Source of the DNA: CAZSXS01 sp964611385
Lineage (GTDB): Bacteria > Bacillota > Clostridia > Lachnospirales > CAYPQA01
DNA: 8,343 nt
Reading direction: 5' to 3'
Assembly: GCA_964611385.1 (NCBI GenBank)
Contig: CAZSXS010000114.1
Span: 1-8,343 of the forward strand
The notes beneath the pieces are model-generated. The model did not search any database, was not told the origin of the DNA, and saw only the letters and a program-made list of their open reading frames with translations. The position numbers and the translations under genes were made by a program. This document shows, in pieces, positions 1-6,231 of this stretch; position 1 is the first letter of the stretch, and every line of letters begins with the position of its first letter.

Positions 1-30
1 ACTTTTTTAGAGATTTTTACAGCTTTATGT

Positions 31-59
31 TAATTTGATTCCGAAAGGCGTATATTTTA
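31..59 (+). promoter_or_regulatory. Weak candidate promoter for the recombinase gene
   Basis: The 83 bases before the recombinase start codon are A+T-rich. TATATTTTA at 51-59 resembles the sigma-K -10 form CATAnnnTA in five of six defined positions and is a loose fit to the sigma-E form. A poor -35 candidate, TAATTT, lies at 31-36, 14 bases upstream. I see no convincing sigma-A pair with 16-18 bp spacing. A mother-cell sigma factor would make sense for a recombinase that excises during sporulation, but the match is too weak to assert. Confidence 0.2.
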
Positions 60-83
60 ATTCTTTATAAGGAAGTGATAACT

Positions 84-1670
84 ATGGCCCAATACGCCAT
101 ATACCTAAGAAAGAGTAGGGCTGACATTGATGCAGAAGCAAGGGGGGAAGGAGAAACTCTTGCACGCCATGAGAAAACCTTGCTTGAGCTTGCAAAGCTT
201 CAAAAACTAAACATTGTGGAAATATACAAAGAAGTGGTTTCAGGAGAAACAATAGCCGCCAGGCCAGTTGTCCAAAGGTTACTCCATGAAGTCGAGCGTG
301 GTGTTTGGACAGGCGTTCTAGTCATGGAGGTAGAGCGTCTTGCCCGGGGAGATACCATTGACCAAGGCATAATGGCTCAAACCTTCAAGTATTCAAATAC
401 AAAAATCATTACCCCTGTTAAAACATATGACCCAAACAATGAGTTTGACGAGGAATATTTTGAGTTTGGTCTGTTTATGTCCCGCCGGGAGTATAAAACC
501 ATTAACCGACGTCTACAGCAGGGACGCCTAACCTCCGTAAAAGAAGGTAAGTATGTGGCGAATCAGGCTGCCTATGGCTATGTACGTAAAAAACTTGAAA
601 AAGAAAAGGGATATACACTTGAACCGCATCCGGAAGAGTCTGAAATTGTAAAACTGATATTCGAGCTGTATACTAGAGGCGAAAAACAAAATGATGGTAC
701 CTATAAGCGCAAGGGAGTTTCCTTAATATGTCGTAGGCTAAATAATCTAAGAGTTCCTCCCAAAAAATCAGATGCCTGGGTACCGGCATCTGTGCGAGAC
801 ATATTAATGAACCCCGTATATAATGGTAAGATTCGTTGGAACTGGAGACCAGCGCAAAAAAGAATGAGTGACGGAGAAATTCATGTTGAAAGACCAAGAG
901 TTGCCTTAGAAAATTGCGTTATTGTTGAAGGACTCCATCAACCTATCATTGACGGTGAAACGTGGCAGCTTGCACAAGTTTATCTGAAGCAAAACCCTCC
1001 TCATCCTGGCCCATCTCAGTATCCGCTAAAAAATCCGCTGTCAGGAATTGTGTTTTGCGGAAAATGCGGAAGAAGTATGTCCAGAAGACCATACAATAAA
1101 AGCGAAAGAGAACCAGTTTTAATGTGCCCTGTAACCTCATGCGATAACATAAGCTCGCCTCTATCCTTGGTAGAGAGTCACATTTTAGATGCACTTAGAA
1201 ATTGGCTAAGGGAATATAAATTATCATGGGATGCTGAGAATAGGAAATTGCCTTTAGTGAATGAAATTGATATAAAGACTAAAGCGTTACAAAAGCTTGA
1301 CGACGAAATTAAAAATCTGGATAAACAGATGGGAAGTCTTCATGATTTGCTTGAGCAAGGAATTTATTCGACTGAAAAATTCTTGGAGCGCACAAAAATT
1401 CTTTCAGAACGCATAAAGGAATCCAGGCAAGAAAGAAATAGGCTTTCAAATGATATAGGTGAGGATGCTTCTAGAAATGAAACACGCAAAAATATTGTAC
1501 CAAAGATTGAGCGTCTGCTTGAAGTCTATCCCAAAGCAGATCCTAAATTGAAAAATGATCTTTTAAAAGAGGTCTTGCAAAAAGTTGTATATACAAAAAC
1601 ATCTAATGCAAGATGGCACTCCACCCCTGATGATTTTCAAATTGACCTTTACCCCAAAATATCAAATTGA
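84..1670 (+). CDS. Large serine recombinase (site-specific integrase/excisionase)
   Basis: A 528-residue large serine recombinase that would cut and rejoin attachment sites through a 5'-phosphoserine link. The N-terminal resolvase domain (about 4-150) opens with YLRKSR, giving nucleophile Ser11, and has the arginine-rich active-site segments around SGETIAARP (53-61) and VERLARGD (83-90). A recombinase domain follows (about 160-300), then a zinc-ribbon with C325-x2-C328 and C348-x4-C353, and a probable coiled coil (about 395-455) rich in Lys, Glu and Leu, the part that in this family controls integration versus excision. Length is normal and no key residue is missing. I chose ATG at 84 because AAGGAAG at 69-75 is correctly spaced from it; a GTG at 75 would overlap that ribosome site. 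The gene reads toward cut cotJC and its stop overlaps the end of that frame by 9 bp. By position it is the analogue of SpoIVCA of skin or SprA of SPbeta. Confidence 0.93.
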   Translation: MAQYAIYLRKSRADIDAEARGEGETLARHEKTLLELAKLQKLNIVEIYKEVVSGETIAARPVVQRLLHEVERGVWTGVLVMEVERLARGDTIDQGIMAQTFKYSNTKIITPVKTYDPNNEFDEEYFEFGLFMSRREYKTINRRLQQGRLTSVKEGKYVANQAAYGYVRKKLEKEKGYTLEPHPEESEIVKLIFELYTRGEKQNDGTYKRKGVSLICRRLNNLRVPPKKSDAWVPASVRDILMNPVYNGKIRWNWRPAQKRMSDGEIHVERPRVALENCVIVEGLHQPIIDGETWQLAQVYLKQNPPHPGPSQYPLKNPLSGIVFCGKCGRSMSRRPYNKSEREPVLMCPVTSCDNISSPLSLVESHILDALRNWLREYKLSWDAENRKLPLVNEIDIKTKALQKLDDEIKNLDKQMGSLHDLLEQGIYSTEKFLERTKILSERIKESRQERNRLSNDIGEDASRNETRKNIVPKIERLLEVYPKADPKLKNDLLKEVLQKVVYTKTSNARWHSTPDDFQIDLYPKISN

Positions 1671-1931
1671 AGTGTATTTACCACTTTGCTCTGATATTTT
1701 TTTAAAAAAATAACAGTGATAAACTACTGGAACAGATTCCTCGGTCCCGATATCCGTCAAGACCGCTTTCCCTTCTGGTGTAGGCATGGAATACCGTTGA
1801 CTCAAATAACGTAAAGAGGCACCAAGTTCTCCATCCGGACCGCCGTACTGTGCAATAATAATCTTTGCCAATCCGGGGTTCGGCTTTTTAATTTTCACGG
1901 GGTATTCCATTTTCTTTTCATAAATCCACAT
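1662..1931 (-). CDS. cotJC: CotJC, 5' part, interrupted by the integrated element
   Basis: CotJC is a spore coat protein related to manganese catalases, usually about 190 residues. This frame gives 89: residues 1-65 match the family (MWIYEKK start, QYGGPDGELGASLRYLSQR, LTDIGTEE), while the last 24, from SVPVVYH on, have no CotJC character and are encoded by the inserted element. Glu35 and Glu65 align with the family's metal-ligand glutamates, but the His three residues after Glu65 (E-x-x-H) and all later ligands are lost, so this product should be inactive as a catalase. The start is the ATG at 1931, which has GAGGTGG five bases upstream; a GTG nine bases earlier lies inside that ribosome site. 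It is the third gene of the cotJ operon, 17 bp after cotJB. It may be a dead gene or one restored by excision of the element; the missing 3' part would lie left of the window. Confidence 0.88.
   Translation of the reverse strand: MWIYEKKMEYPVKIKKPNPGLAKIIIAQYGGPDGELGASLRYLSQRYSMPTPEGKAVLTDIGTEESVPVVYHCYFFKKISEQSGKYTSI
1687..1719. repeat. A+T-rich inverted repeat between recombinase stop and junction
   Basis: A perfect 16-bp palindrome, ATTTTTTTAAAAAAAT, lies at 1696-1711. The symmetry continues imperfectly outward: 13 of 17 positions match between the arms ending at 1703 and starting at 1704, because GCTCTGATA on one side mirrors TAACAGTG on the other. It lies 17-50 bases after the recombinase stop and about 25 bases from the predicted crossover. 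It could end recombinase transcription or be an accessory binding site for the recombinase or a directionality factor. The centre has no loop and the stem is A+T-rich, so its role as a terminator is uncertain. Confidence 0.5.
1729..1745. other. Predicted attachment-site junction (attL/attR) inside cotJC
   Basis: Read on the - strand, the last family-conserved codons are ACC GAG GAA, with GAGGAA at 1742-1737. The next codons belong to the element. The crossover should therefore lie in or next to GAGGAA. A small dyad GGAA-N4-TTCC (1729-1740) touches the junction on the element side. Large serine recombinases use sites of roughly 40-50 bp with a 2-bp core, so the functional site probably spans about 1715-1765. 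The exact core cannot be fixed without the partner junction. Confidence 0.55.
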
Positions 1932-1948
1932 ATGATCCACCTCTCTAT

Positions 1949-2221
1949 CTATCTACATGACTCAAAATTAAAATCCTTGTTCCAGGGCCAGAGTTCATCG
2001 GTACCCCAGGACCAGATGTCCGGATTACTCAAGGAGCGGTAAGAACAAAGTGGGCCGAAATTCATTTCGTAAACGCTTCTTACCTTTGCTGCCTCTATAT
2101 TAATTTCATTGTATTTTTGGATGGCTTCTTTGTCATCCGGGTGGGTGTCAAGGTACAATTGCAAATCAACTGCCCAAAAATCCAAAATGGAAAGCTGCTT
2201 TAATAATTCATCCCGTTCCAT
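1949..2221 (-). CDS. cotJB: Spore coat protein CotJB
   Basis: A 90-residue protein recognised as CotJB by its start MERDELLKQL, the central LDFWAVDLQLYLDTHPDD segment, and the tryptophan-rich end WSWGTDELWPWN. CotJB is a small coat component made in the mother cell with CotJA and CotJC; its biochemical role is not known. Length is normal for the family. The ATG at 2221 is preceded by GAAGGGAAA at suitable distance. The gene overlaps the end of cotJA by 22 bp, suggesting translational coupling, and is followed 17 bp later by interrupted cotJC. The C-terminal tail after WPWN (KDFNFESCR) runs a little past the usual ending, which I regard as ordinary variation. Confidence 0.9.
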   Translation of the reverse strand: MERDELLKQLSILDFWAVDLQLYLDTHPDDKEAIQKYNEINIEAAKVRSVYEMNFGPLCSYRSLSNPDIWSWGTDELWPWNKDFNFESCR

Positions 2222-2382
2222 GAATTTCCCTTCTTTCTTTCTTCTTTATTTTCATGCTCTCTTTTCTTGTAGGGTTGGTGTAGCTCCGGAAAGATTGTGC
2301 CTTCGCAAAATCCTTTTAGAAATGGGTAGAAGTTGGGTTTTTCCTGATAGGGAACATAGGCCTGAGCCAATTCGATCTTCAT
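2200..2382 (-). CDS. cotJA: Spore coat-associated protein CotJA
   Basis: A 60-residue protein recognised as CotJA by LAQAYVPYQ near the start and EGTIFPELHQPY at about residues 27-38, followed by a lysine- and glutamate-rich tail. It is the first gene of the cotJ operon. In Bacillus subtilis CotJA and CotJC interact and depend on each other for incorporation into the spore coat, so loss of CotJC here would be expected to affect it. The ATG at 2382 has GGGAGG (2396-2391) eight bases upstream. There is no signal peptide or membrane segment. The last 22 bp overlap cotJB. Confidence 0.88.
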   Translation of the reverse strand: MKIELAQAYVPYQEKPNFYPFLKGFCEGTIFPELHQPYKKREHENKEERKKGNSWNGMNY

Positions 2383-2414
2383 GTTTTAAACCTCCCGGTT
2401 CTTTGATAAACTTC

Positions 2415-2456
2415 ACTGTATAGTATTCAAGCTATGGCAAGTTGGTTACTTATTGA
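2415..2456 (-). promoter_or_regulatory. Candidate sigma-E-type promoter of cotJABC
   Basis: Read on the - strand, TATACAGT (2422-2415) matches seven of eight bases of the sigma-E -10 consensus CATACAnT, though the -35 region at its proper distance is poor. A second option is CATAGCTT (2436-2429) with TCAATAA (2456-2450) 13 bases upstream. The cotJ operon is sigma-E dependent in B. subtilis, which favours one of these. Either would give a short leader before the cotJA ribosome site. Which one is used cannot be decided from sequence. Confidence 0.4.
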
Positions 2457-2470
2457 AGTCAGCTAAGCAA

Positions 2471-2520
2471 AAATAAAACGGCACAAGCACGCTCGTATTG
2501 GAGCGGACTTGTGCCGTTTT
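2471..2520 (-). terminator. Rho-independent terminator of the rnf operon
   Basis: A 13-bp perfect stem (AAAACGGCACAAG at 2475-2487 pairing with 2508-2520) contains a further inner GCTC/GAGC pairing (2491-2494 with 2501-2504). Read on the - strand it begins 16 bp after the rnfB stop and is followed by TTTTATTTTT, the classic intrinsic-terminator form. It separates the rnf operon from the cotJ promoter just downstream. It also has a T-run on the + strand, but no + strand gene runs into it. Confidence 0.88.
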
Positions 2521-2535
2521 TATTATATCAACATA

Positions 2536-3324
2536 TTAACTACTGATAATGGCCTGTGCGGGGCACTTTTGCGTGCAATCCTTACAGGAGGTACACTTGC
2601 TGTAATCGATCTTTGCGATCTGGTCTTCGACCTTGATGGCATCCTGCTTGCAGTTTTTAACGCAGACCTTGCAGCCGTAACAACCGGCCGTACAAAGTCC
2701 CCGAACGACCTTCGCTGTGTCCTTGGAACTACAGGCTACTCGAATTTTACTGTCGTAGGGCACAAGCTCAATAAGGGACTTAGGACAGGCCTTGACACAC
2801 ATGCCACAGGCTGTGCATTTTTCGGGGTCCACCTTGGCTACCCCGTCCACAAGATTCATCGCACCGAACTTACAAGCCAGAAGACAGCTTCCAACACCGA
2901 GGCAGCCGTACTGACAACTCTTGGATCCGCCCCCCGCCAATTGGCTCATGGCCTTACAGTCTTGCAAGCCAAAGTAATCATAGCGAAAGACTGCGTAGCT
3001 TTCTCCGCCCTGGCACTTGACAAAGGCAACTTTCTTTTCCAGTTTCTCTGGAACAATGCCAAGGATTTCGGAGATTTTGGCTATGCTAGCTTCACCACCC
3101 ACGGGGCAGCCGGAGGGCTTGGCTTCGCCCTTGACTACAGCAGTAGCAAAGGCATCGCAACCGGCAAAGCCGCAGCCGCCGCAGTTTGCTCCCGGCAGAG
3201 CCTCGCGAACCAGCGGAACTCGTTCGTCCTCTTCCACCTTGAATTTTTTGCCCGCATATCCCAATCCAAGGCCAAACAAGAGTCCAAGTGCCCCCAAGCT
3301 TGCCAAAGATAAAAGTATTGTCAT
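2536..3324 (-). CDS. rnfB: Rnf complex subunit RnfB (polyferredoxin)
   Basis: RnfB is the subunit thought to receive electrons from, or give them to, soluble ferredoxin. The 262-residue protein has one N-terminal membrane helix (about 3-23), then a Fe-S domain with C48-x2-C51-x4-C56-x16-C73. Further cysteine groups follow: C137/C141/C147/C151, C170/C173/C176/C180, C215/C218/C221/C225 and C244/C247/C250/C254, the last three in the CxxCxxCxxxC ferredoxin pattern. Extra cysteines stand at 104, 123, 198 and 211. This gives at least five likely [4Fe-4S] clusters, in keeping with the cluster-rich clostridial type. The ATG at 3324 has GGAGG seven bases upstream. It is the last gene of the operon, 125 bp after rnfA, the widest gap between rnf genes, and the terminator follows 16 bp on. 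Confidence 0.95.
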   Translation of the reverse strand: MTILLSLASLGALGLLFGLGLGYAGKKFKVEEDERVPLVREALPGANCGGCGFAGCDAFATAVVKGEAKPSGCPVGGEASIAKISEILGIVPEKLEKKVAFVKCQGGESYAVFRYDYFGLQDCKAMSQLAGGGSKSCQYGCLGVGSCLLACKFGAMNLVDGVAKVDPEKCTACGMCVKACPKSLIELVPYDSKIRVACSSKDTAKVVRGLCTAGCYGCKVCVKNCKQDAIKVEDQIAKIDYSKCTSCKDCTQKCPAQAIISS

Positions 3325-3335
3325 TTTTTTCCTCC

Positions 3336-3442
3336 AAACAGCCCATGGCTGTTTTCATTCGCCCACAAGTATGAAAAATTGAGGTGGGCGTCTACGATCC
3401 ATGGTTATTGTATTTGCTTATTGCTACTCAGTCGCGCTGAGT
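3336..3442 (-). promoter_or_regulatory. Three hairpins between rnfA and rnfB
   Basis: The 125-bp gap between rnfA and rnfB contains three perfect short inverted repeats. In the direction of transcription they are ACTCAG-N5-CTGAGT (3442-3426), CGCCCAC-N17-GTGGGCG (3390-3360), and AAACAGCC-N3-GGCTGTTT (3354-3336), whose base lies directly against the rnfB ribosome site GGAGG (3335-3331). None is followed by a run of T, so they do not look like intrinsic terminators. Processing or stability elements, tuning of RnfB translation, or a binding site for the ACTCAG core are all possible. No open frame of note lies in the gap. Confidence 0.5.
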
Positions 3443-3449
3443 CTGTTTA

Positions 3450-4028
3450 CTAATTAATCAGCCCGCTGAACCCCAAGAAAGCAACAGACATAAGTCCGGC
3501 GGTAATCAGCGTAATGGGAAGACCTTGAAAGGCCTTTGGAATGTCACAACGCTCAATCCGTTCCCGTATCCCTGCAAAGAGTACAATCGCTAGGGTAAAG
3601 CCGATGGCTGCACCAACCGCGTGAATAACAGAAGTAATCAGCCCGTATTCATTGTTCTTGTTCAGAACGGCAACACCCAGTACGGCGCAGTTGGTTGTGA
3701 TCAGGGGTAGGTAAACACCCAAGGCTTGATACAGGGTGGGGCTGGATTTTTTAATAAACATTTCCACAAGCTGCACCAGAGAGGCAATGATGAGAATGAA
3801 GGCAATTGTATAGAGAAACTCTAGTTTTAAGGGGATCAGAATAAAATTGAAGACCATGTAAGTTGCGGCGGAGGCCAAAGCCATAACGAAGGTGACAGCT
3901 AAGCCCATGCCTAAAGCCGTTTCAATCCGTTTGGAAACGCCCAAAAAGGGGCAGATCCCCAGGAATCGAGAAAGCACGAAGTTGTTGACCAAAATGGCGC
4001 TGATAAAGATCAAGAGTGTTTGCATCAT
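3450..4028 (-). CDS. rnfA: Rnf complex membrane subunit RnfA
   Basis: A 192-residue integral membrane protein of the RnfA/NqrE family with about six hydrophobic helices. The signature NNFVLSRFLGICPFLGVSK (15-33) carries Cys26, and TTNCAVLGVAV (111-121) carries Cys114. In this family these cysteines, with their partners in RnfE, hold a Fe-S cluster inside the membrane that passes electrons across it. RnfA and RnfE pair as inverted homologous halves of the ion channel. Two adjacent ATG codons (4028 and 4025) follow AAGGGGGG and both are well spaced; I give the first, which overlaps the rnfE stop by 4 bp. The length is normal for the family. Confidence 0.95.
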   Translation of the reverse strand: MMQTLLIFISAILVNNFVLSRFLGICPFLGVSKRIETALGMGLAVTFVMALASAATYMVFNFILIPLKLEFLYTIAFILIIASLVQLVEMFIKKSSPTLYQALGVYLPLITTNCAVLGVAVLNKNNEYGLITSVIHAVGAAIGFTLAIVLFAGIRERIERCDIPKAFQGLPITLITAGLMSVAFLGFSGLIN

Positions 4029-4618
4029 CTTCCCCCCTTGTTTTTGTTCTTAAGGAAATTGAGGCCCGCCATTAAAAATCCAAGGGTCAAGAAGGCCCCC
4101 GGCGGGAGGATCATAATAATGGTACGAGGGAAGGCTTCTGGAATGCTCATGCCGAAGACAGAACCAGCCCCTAAAAGCTCCCGAACCACTCCGATAAGCA
4201 GCAAGGCAAGCGTAAAGCCCAGTCCCATGCCGATCCCGTCCATGACAGATGAAAAAAGGTTATTCTTCGAAGCGAAGGCCTCAGCCCTGGCTAAGATAAT
4301 GCAGTTGACCACGATCAGGGGGATGAACAGTCCTAGGGAGTCGTTCAGCTTTGGTAAAAAGCCTTGCAGCAAAAACTGAACAATGGTAACAAAGCTTGCT
4401 ATAACAACGATAAAGGCCGGAATGCGAACCTTGTCGGGAATAAAGCTTCGAATAAGAGAAATAACCAAGTTGGAGCAAACGAGTACGGCGGTGGTCGCCA
4501 AGCCCATACCGATTCCGTTGAACGCCGAGGTGGTCACGGCCAGAGTAGGGCACATGCCTATGGCTTGCACAAAGATCGGATTTTCTTCATACAGGCCTCT
4601 TTTTATATGCTTGAGCAT
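4025..4618 (-). CDS. rnfE: Rnf complex membrane subunit RnfE
   Basis: A 197-residue integral membrane protein of the RnfE/NqrD family, homologous to RnfA, with about six helices. The start ENPIFVQAIGMCPTLAVTTS carries Cys23, and IVVNCIILARAEAFA carries Cys106; these are the expected partners of RnfA Cys26 and Cys114 for the membrane Fe-S centre. The C-terminus ends in a basic KNKNKGGR tail. The start ATG lies 4 bp after the rnfG stop, and its ribosome site AAAGGAGGG lies within the end of rnfG, so translation is probably coupled. Confidence 0.95.
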   Translation of the reverse strand: MLKHIKRGLYEENPIFVQAIGMCPTLAVTTSAFNGIGMGLATTAVLVCSNLVISLIRSFIPDKVRIPAFIVVIASFVTIVQFLLQGFLPKLNDSLGLFIPLIVVNCIILARAEAFASKNNLFSSVMDGIGMGLGFTLALLLIGVVRELLGAGSVFGMSIPEAFPRTIIMILPPGAFLTLGFLMAGLNFLKNKNKGGR

Positions 4619-4622
4619 CTTG

Positions 4623-5264
4623 TTATTTGCCCTCCTTTATCGCTTGAAAGTATTCAATGGCCCGGTTGACACCCTCTGTCACGCCGCGGCTGGTGATGGT
4701 GGCGCTGGTTAGGGCTTCAATGGTCTCAGGGCTTTTGGTTTTTGTTACGCTGAGGGTGGAAGCCTTTCCCTTGTATTGATCTAGGAAGAAAGCATTCACA
4801 GCATTGGCCCCAAGACCGGGCGTTTCTGTACTGATGTCGAGAATTTTTACACCCACCACGCGTCCCTCTACGTCCAAAGCGACCAGCATGGGAATAGCTC
4901 CACCGTAGCCTCTTGGAGCAACACGAAGAATGTAACCCACTATACTCTCCGAAGCCGGTGCTTGGCCGGGGGCAGCTTGACCCTTATGCCCAGTAAAGGC
5001 CAGGGTTATGGTATCCGGAAGGGCTTCTCCACCTTCTCCGCCGAGTTGTCTTGTCTCATAAAAAATTCCTTCTGTAAAGCTTTCAGCCTCAGCCAAAATC
5101 TCTTGCATACCTTTGTTTTGCTTTAACTCCTCCTGAATACGGATGGGCTCCTTGGTTACATTATACACAAGGCCAAGGCCAAGTCCGGCCACTAAAGTGA
5201 TGATAAACAACACAAGGCCGGGTTTGATAATGTCATCAAAAACGCTGCTTTGCGCTTTAGGCAT
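4623..5264 (-). CDS. rnfG: Rnf complex FMN-binding subunit RnfG
   Basis: A 213-residue single-span membrane protein: helix at about 14-35, then an extracytoplasmic FMN-binding domain. The flavin is attached through a phosphoester to a threonine near the C-terminus; here the site is EALTSATITSRGV (183-195) with Thr189 as the expected acceptor. The usual motif is SGAT; this copy reads TSAT, a change at the glycine but not at the threonine. GGAIPMLVALDVEGRVVGVKI and ETPGLGANAV are also typical of the domain. I start at ATG 5264 because GGGAGGCG stands six bases upstream and it gives the usual MPK-x-DxIKPGL beginning; an in-frame extension to 5318 would run deep into rnfD. The gene overlaps rnfD by 8 bp. 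Confidence 0.94.
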   Translation of the reverse strand: MPKAQSSVFDDIIKPGLVLFIITLVAGLGLGLVYNVTKEPIRIQEELKQNKGMQEILAEAESFTEGIFYETRQLGGEGGEALPDTITLAFTGHKGQAAPGQAPASESIVGYILRVAPRGYGGAIPMLVALDVEGRVVGVKILDISTETPGLGANAVNAFFLDQYKGKASTLSVTKTKSPETIEALTSATITSRGVTEGVNRAIEYFQAIKEGK

Positions 5265-6231
5265 GTTTAACGCCTCCCTTTTTTGTGCCGTAAACCCTGG
5301 GCTTGATGTACTTGTCAATCAGCGGTACGGTCAGGTTCATTAACAAAATCGCAAAGGAAACGCCTTCGGGGTATCCCCCGTATGTTCGGATCAGAAAAGT
5401 CAAAAGCCCACAACCAGCACCCATAATCAACTGCCCAAGGGGAGCGATGGGAGAGGAGCTGTAGTCCGTTGCCATGAAAAAAGCACCCAGCATGAAGCCG
5501 CCGAGCAATAGCTCATACAGTGGTAGGCCAGTGAAGAACCCCTCTCTACCAAAAATAAAGCTTAAAATGGAAAACGACAAAATAAAGGCCAAGGGCGTAT
5601 GGAAGTTAATGACCCTACGATATAACAAATAAATGCCACCAAGCAGGAGTGCAAGGGCACAGGTTTCACCGATGCAGCCGGGGATGTTTCCCAAGAAGGC
5701 GTTCATATAATCCGAAGAAGTAGGAAGGGTAAAACTTTCCTTCAATATGCCCAAGGGTGTAGCGCTGGATACGGCATCAAAGCCTATCCCTGGGCCGTCT
5801 AAAGGCCTCGTCCAAGCTGTAAGCTCCCTGGGGTAGGCTGTCAAAAGAAAGGCTCTTGCAGCAAGGGCAGGGTTGATAAAATTCTGTCCCAAGCCACCGA
5901 AAAGCTGCTTTGCCACAATGATGGCCACAAAGGAACCTACAAAGGGCAGCCAGAACGGTACGGAAGCCGGGAGGTTCATGGCTAAAAGCAAGCCTGTAAC
6001 CATAGCGGAGTAATCTGTGATGGTAATGGGGCGTTTTGTTGCTTTTTGAAAGAGGTATTCAAAGAGGACAGAGCTGCCTACGCAAAGCACAATTACGATA
6101 AGCGCCCGGACGCCAAAATAATAAATACCCGTAAGGCAGGCCGGAACCAGTGCGATACATACATCCCTCATGATCTTTTCAATACTATCGTTAGAGCGGA
6201 TATGAGGGGTTGAAGATATTACATATTTCAT
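5257..6231 (-). CDS. rnfD: Rnf complex membrane subunit RnfD
   Basis: A 324-residue integral membrane protein of the RnfD/NqrB family with about nine or ten hydrophobic segments. It begins with the typical SSTPHIRSNDSIEKIM. The covalent FMN site is in FDAVSSATPLG, with Thr158 as the expected acceptor. KQLFGGLGQNFINPALAARAFLL (108-130) and FFMATDYSSSP near the C-terminus are strongly conserved family blocks. RnfD joins the flavin of RnfG to the membrane electron path and, in related Nqr, takes part in ion movement. The ATG at 6231 has GGAGG upstream, inside the end of rnfC, and overlaps the rnfC stop as ATGA. Length is normal. Confidence 0.95.
   Translation of the reverse strand: MKYVISSTPHIRSNDSIEKIMRDVCIALVPACLTGIYYFGVRALIVIVLCVGSSVLFEYLFQKATKRPITITDYSAMVTGLLLAMNLPASVPFWLPFVGSFVAIIVAKQLFGGLGQNFINPALAARAFLLTAYPRELTAWTRPLDGPGIGFDAVSSATPLGILKESFTLPTSSDYMNAFLGNIPGCIGETCALALLLGGIYLLYRRVINFHTPLAFILSFSILSFIFGREGFFTGLPLYELLLGGFMLGAFFMATDYSSSPIAPLGQLIMGAGCGLLTFLIRTYGGYPEGVSFAILLMNLTVPLIDKYIKPRVYGTKKGGVKHA

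Larger units (their letters stand above)
1..1742 (+). mobile_element. End of an integrated element inserted in cotJC (other end outside window)
   Basis: This is the terminal segment of a site-specifically integrated element. The boundary is placed at about 1737-1742, where the CotJC frame on the - strand stops matching its family directly after the GTEE motif. The only complete gene in the segment is a large serine recombinase reading toward the junction, the usual place for the integrase of prophages and skin-like elements. The segment is visibly richer in A+T than the rnf genes to the right, which fits a foreign origin. Whether the element is a prophage, a skin-like remnant or a small non-phage intervening element cannot be told, because it runs off the left edge. 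The insertion itself is well supported by the split gene; the nature of the element is inference. Confidence 0.8.

Noticed and set aside
75..83. GTG start for the recombinase, adding three residues
   Set aside because: The GTG lies within the AAGGAAG ribosome site, which is correctly spaced for ATG 84.
1932..1940. GTG start for CotJC, adding three residues
   Set aside because: It lies inside the GAGGTGG ribosome site; family members begin MWIYEKK, matching ATG 1931.
2475..2520. Inverted repeat considered as a riboswitch or operator for cotJ
   Set aside because: The position just after rnfB, the long perfect stem and the following T-run fit an intrinsic terminator, and it lies upstream of the likely cotJ promoter.
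2509..3312. Long + strand open frame of 267 codons opposite rnfB
   Set aside because: It is the mirror of the cysteine- and glycine-rich rnfB frame, has no ribosome site or family character, and starts inside the terminator.
4364..4712. Overlapping + strand frames of about 100 codons opposite rnfE and rnfG
   Set aside because: They lie antisense to well-supported genes, lack recognisable domains and are composition artefacts.
5265..5318. Extended RnfG start, adding 18 residues
   Set aside because: It would overlap rnfD by over 60 bp; ATG 5264 has a strong ribosome site and the usual RnfG beginning.
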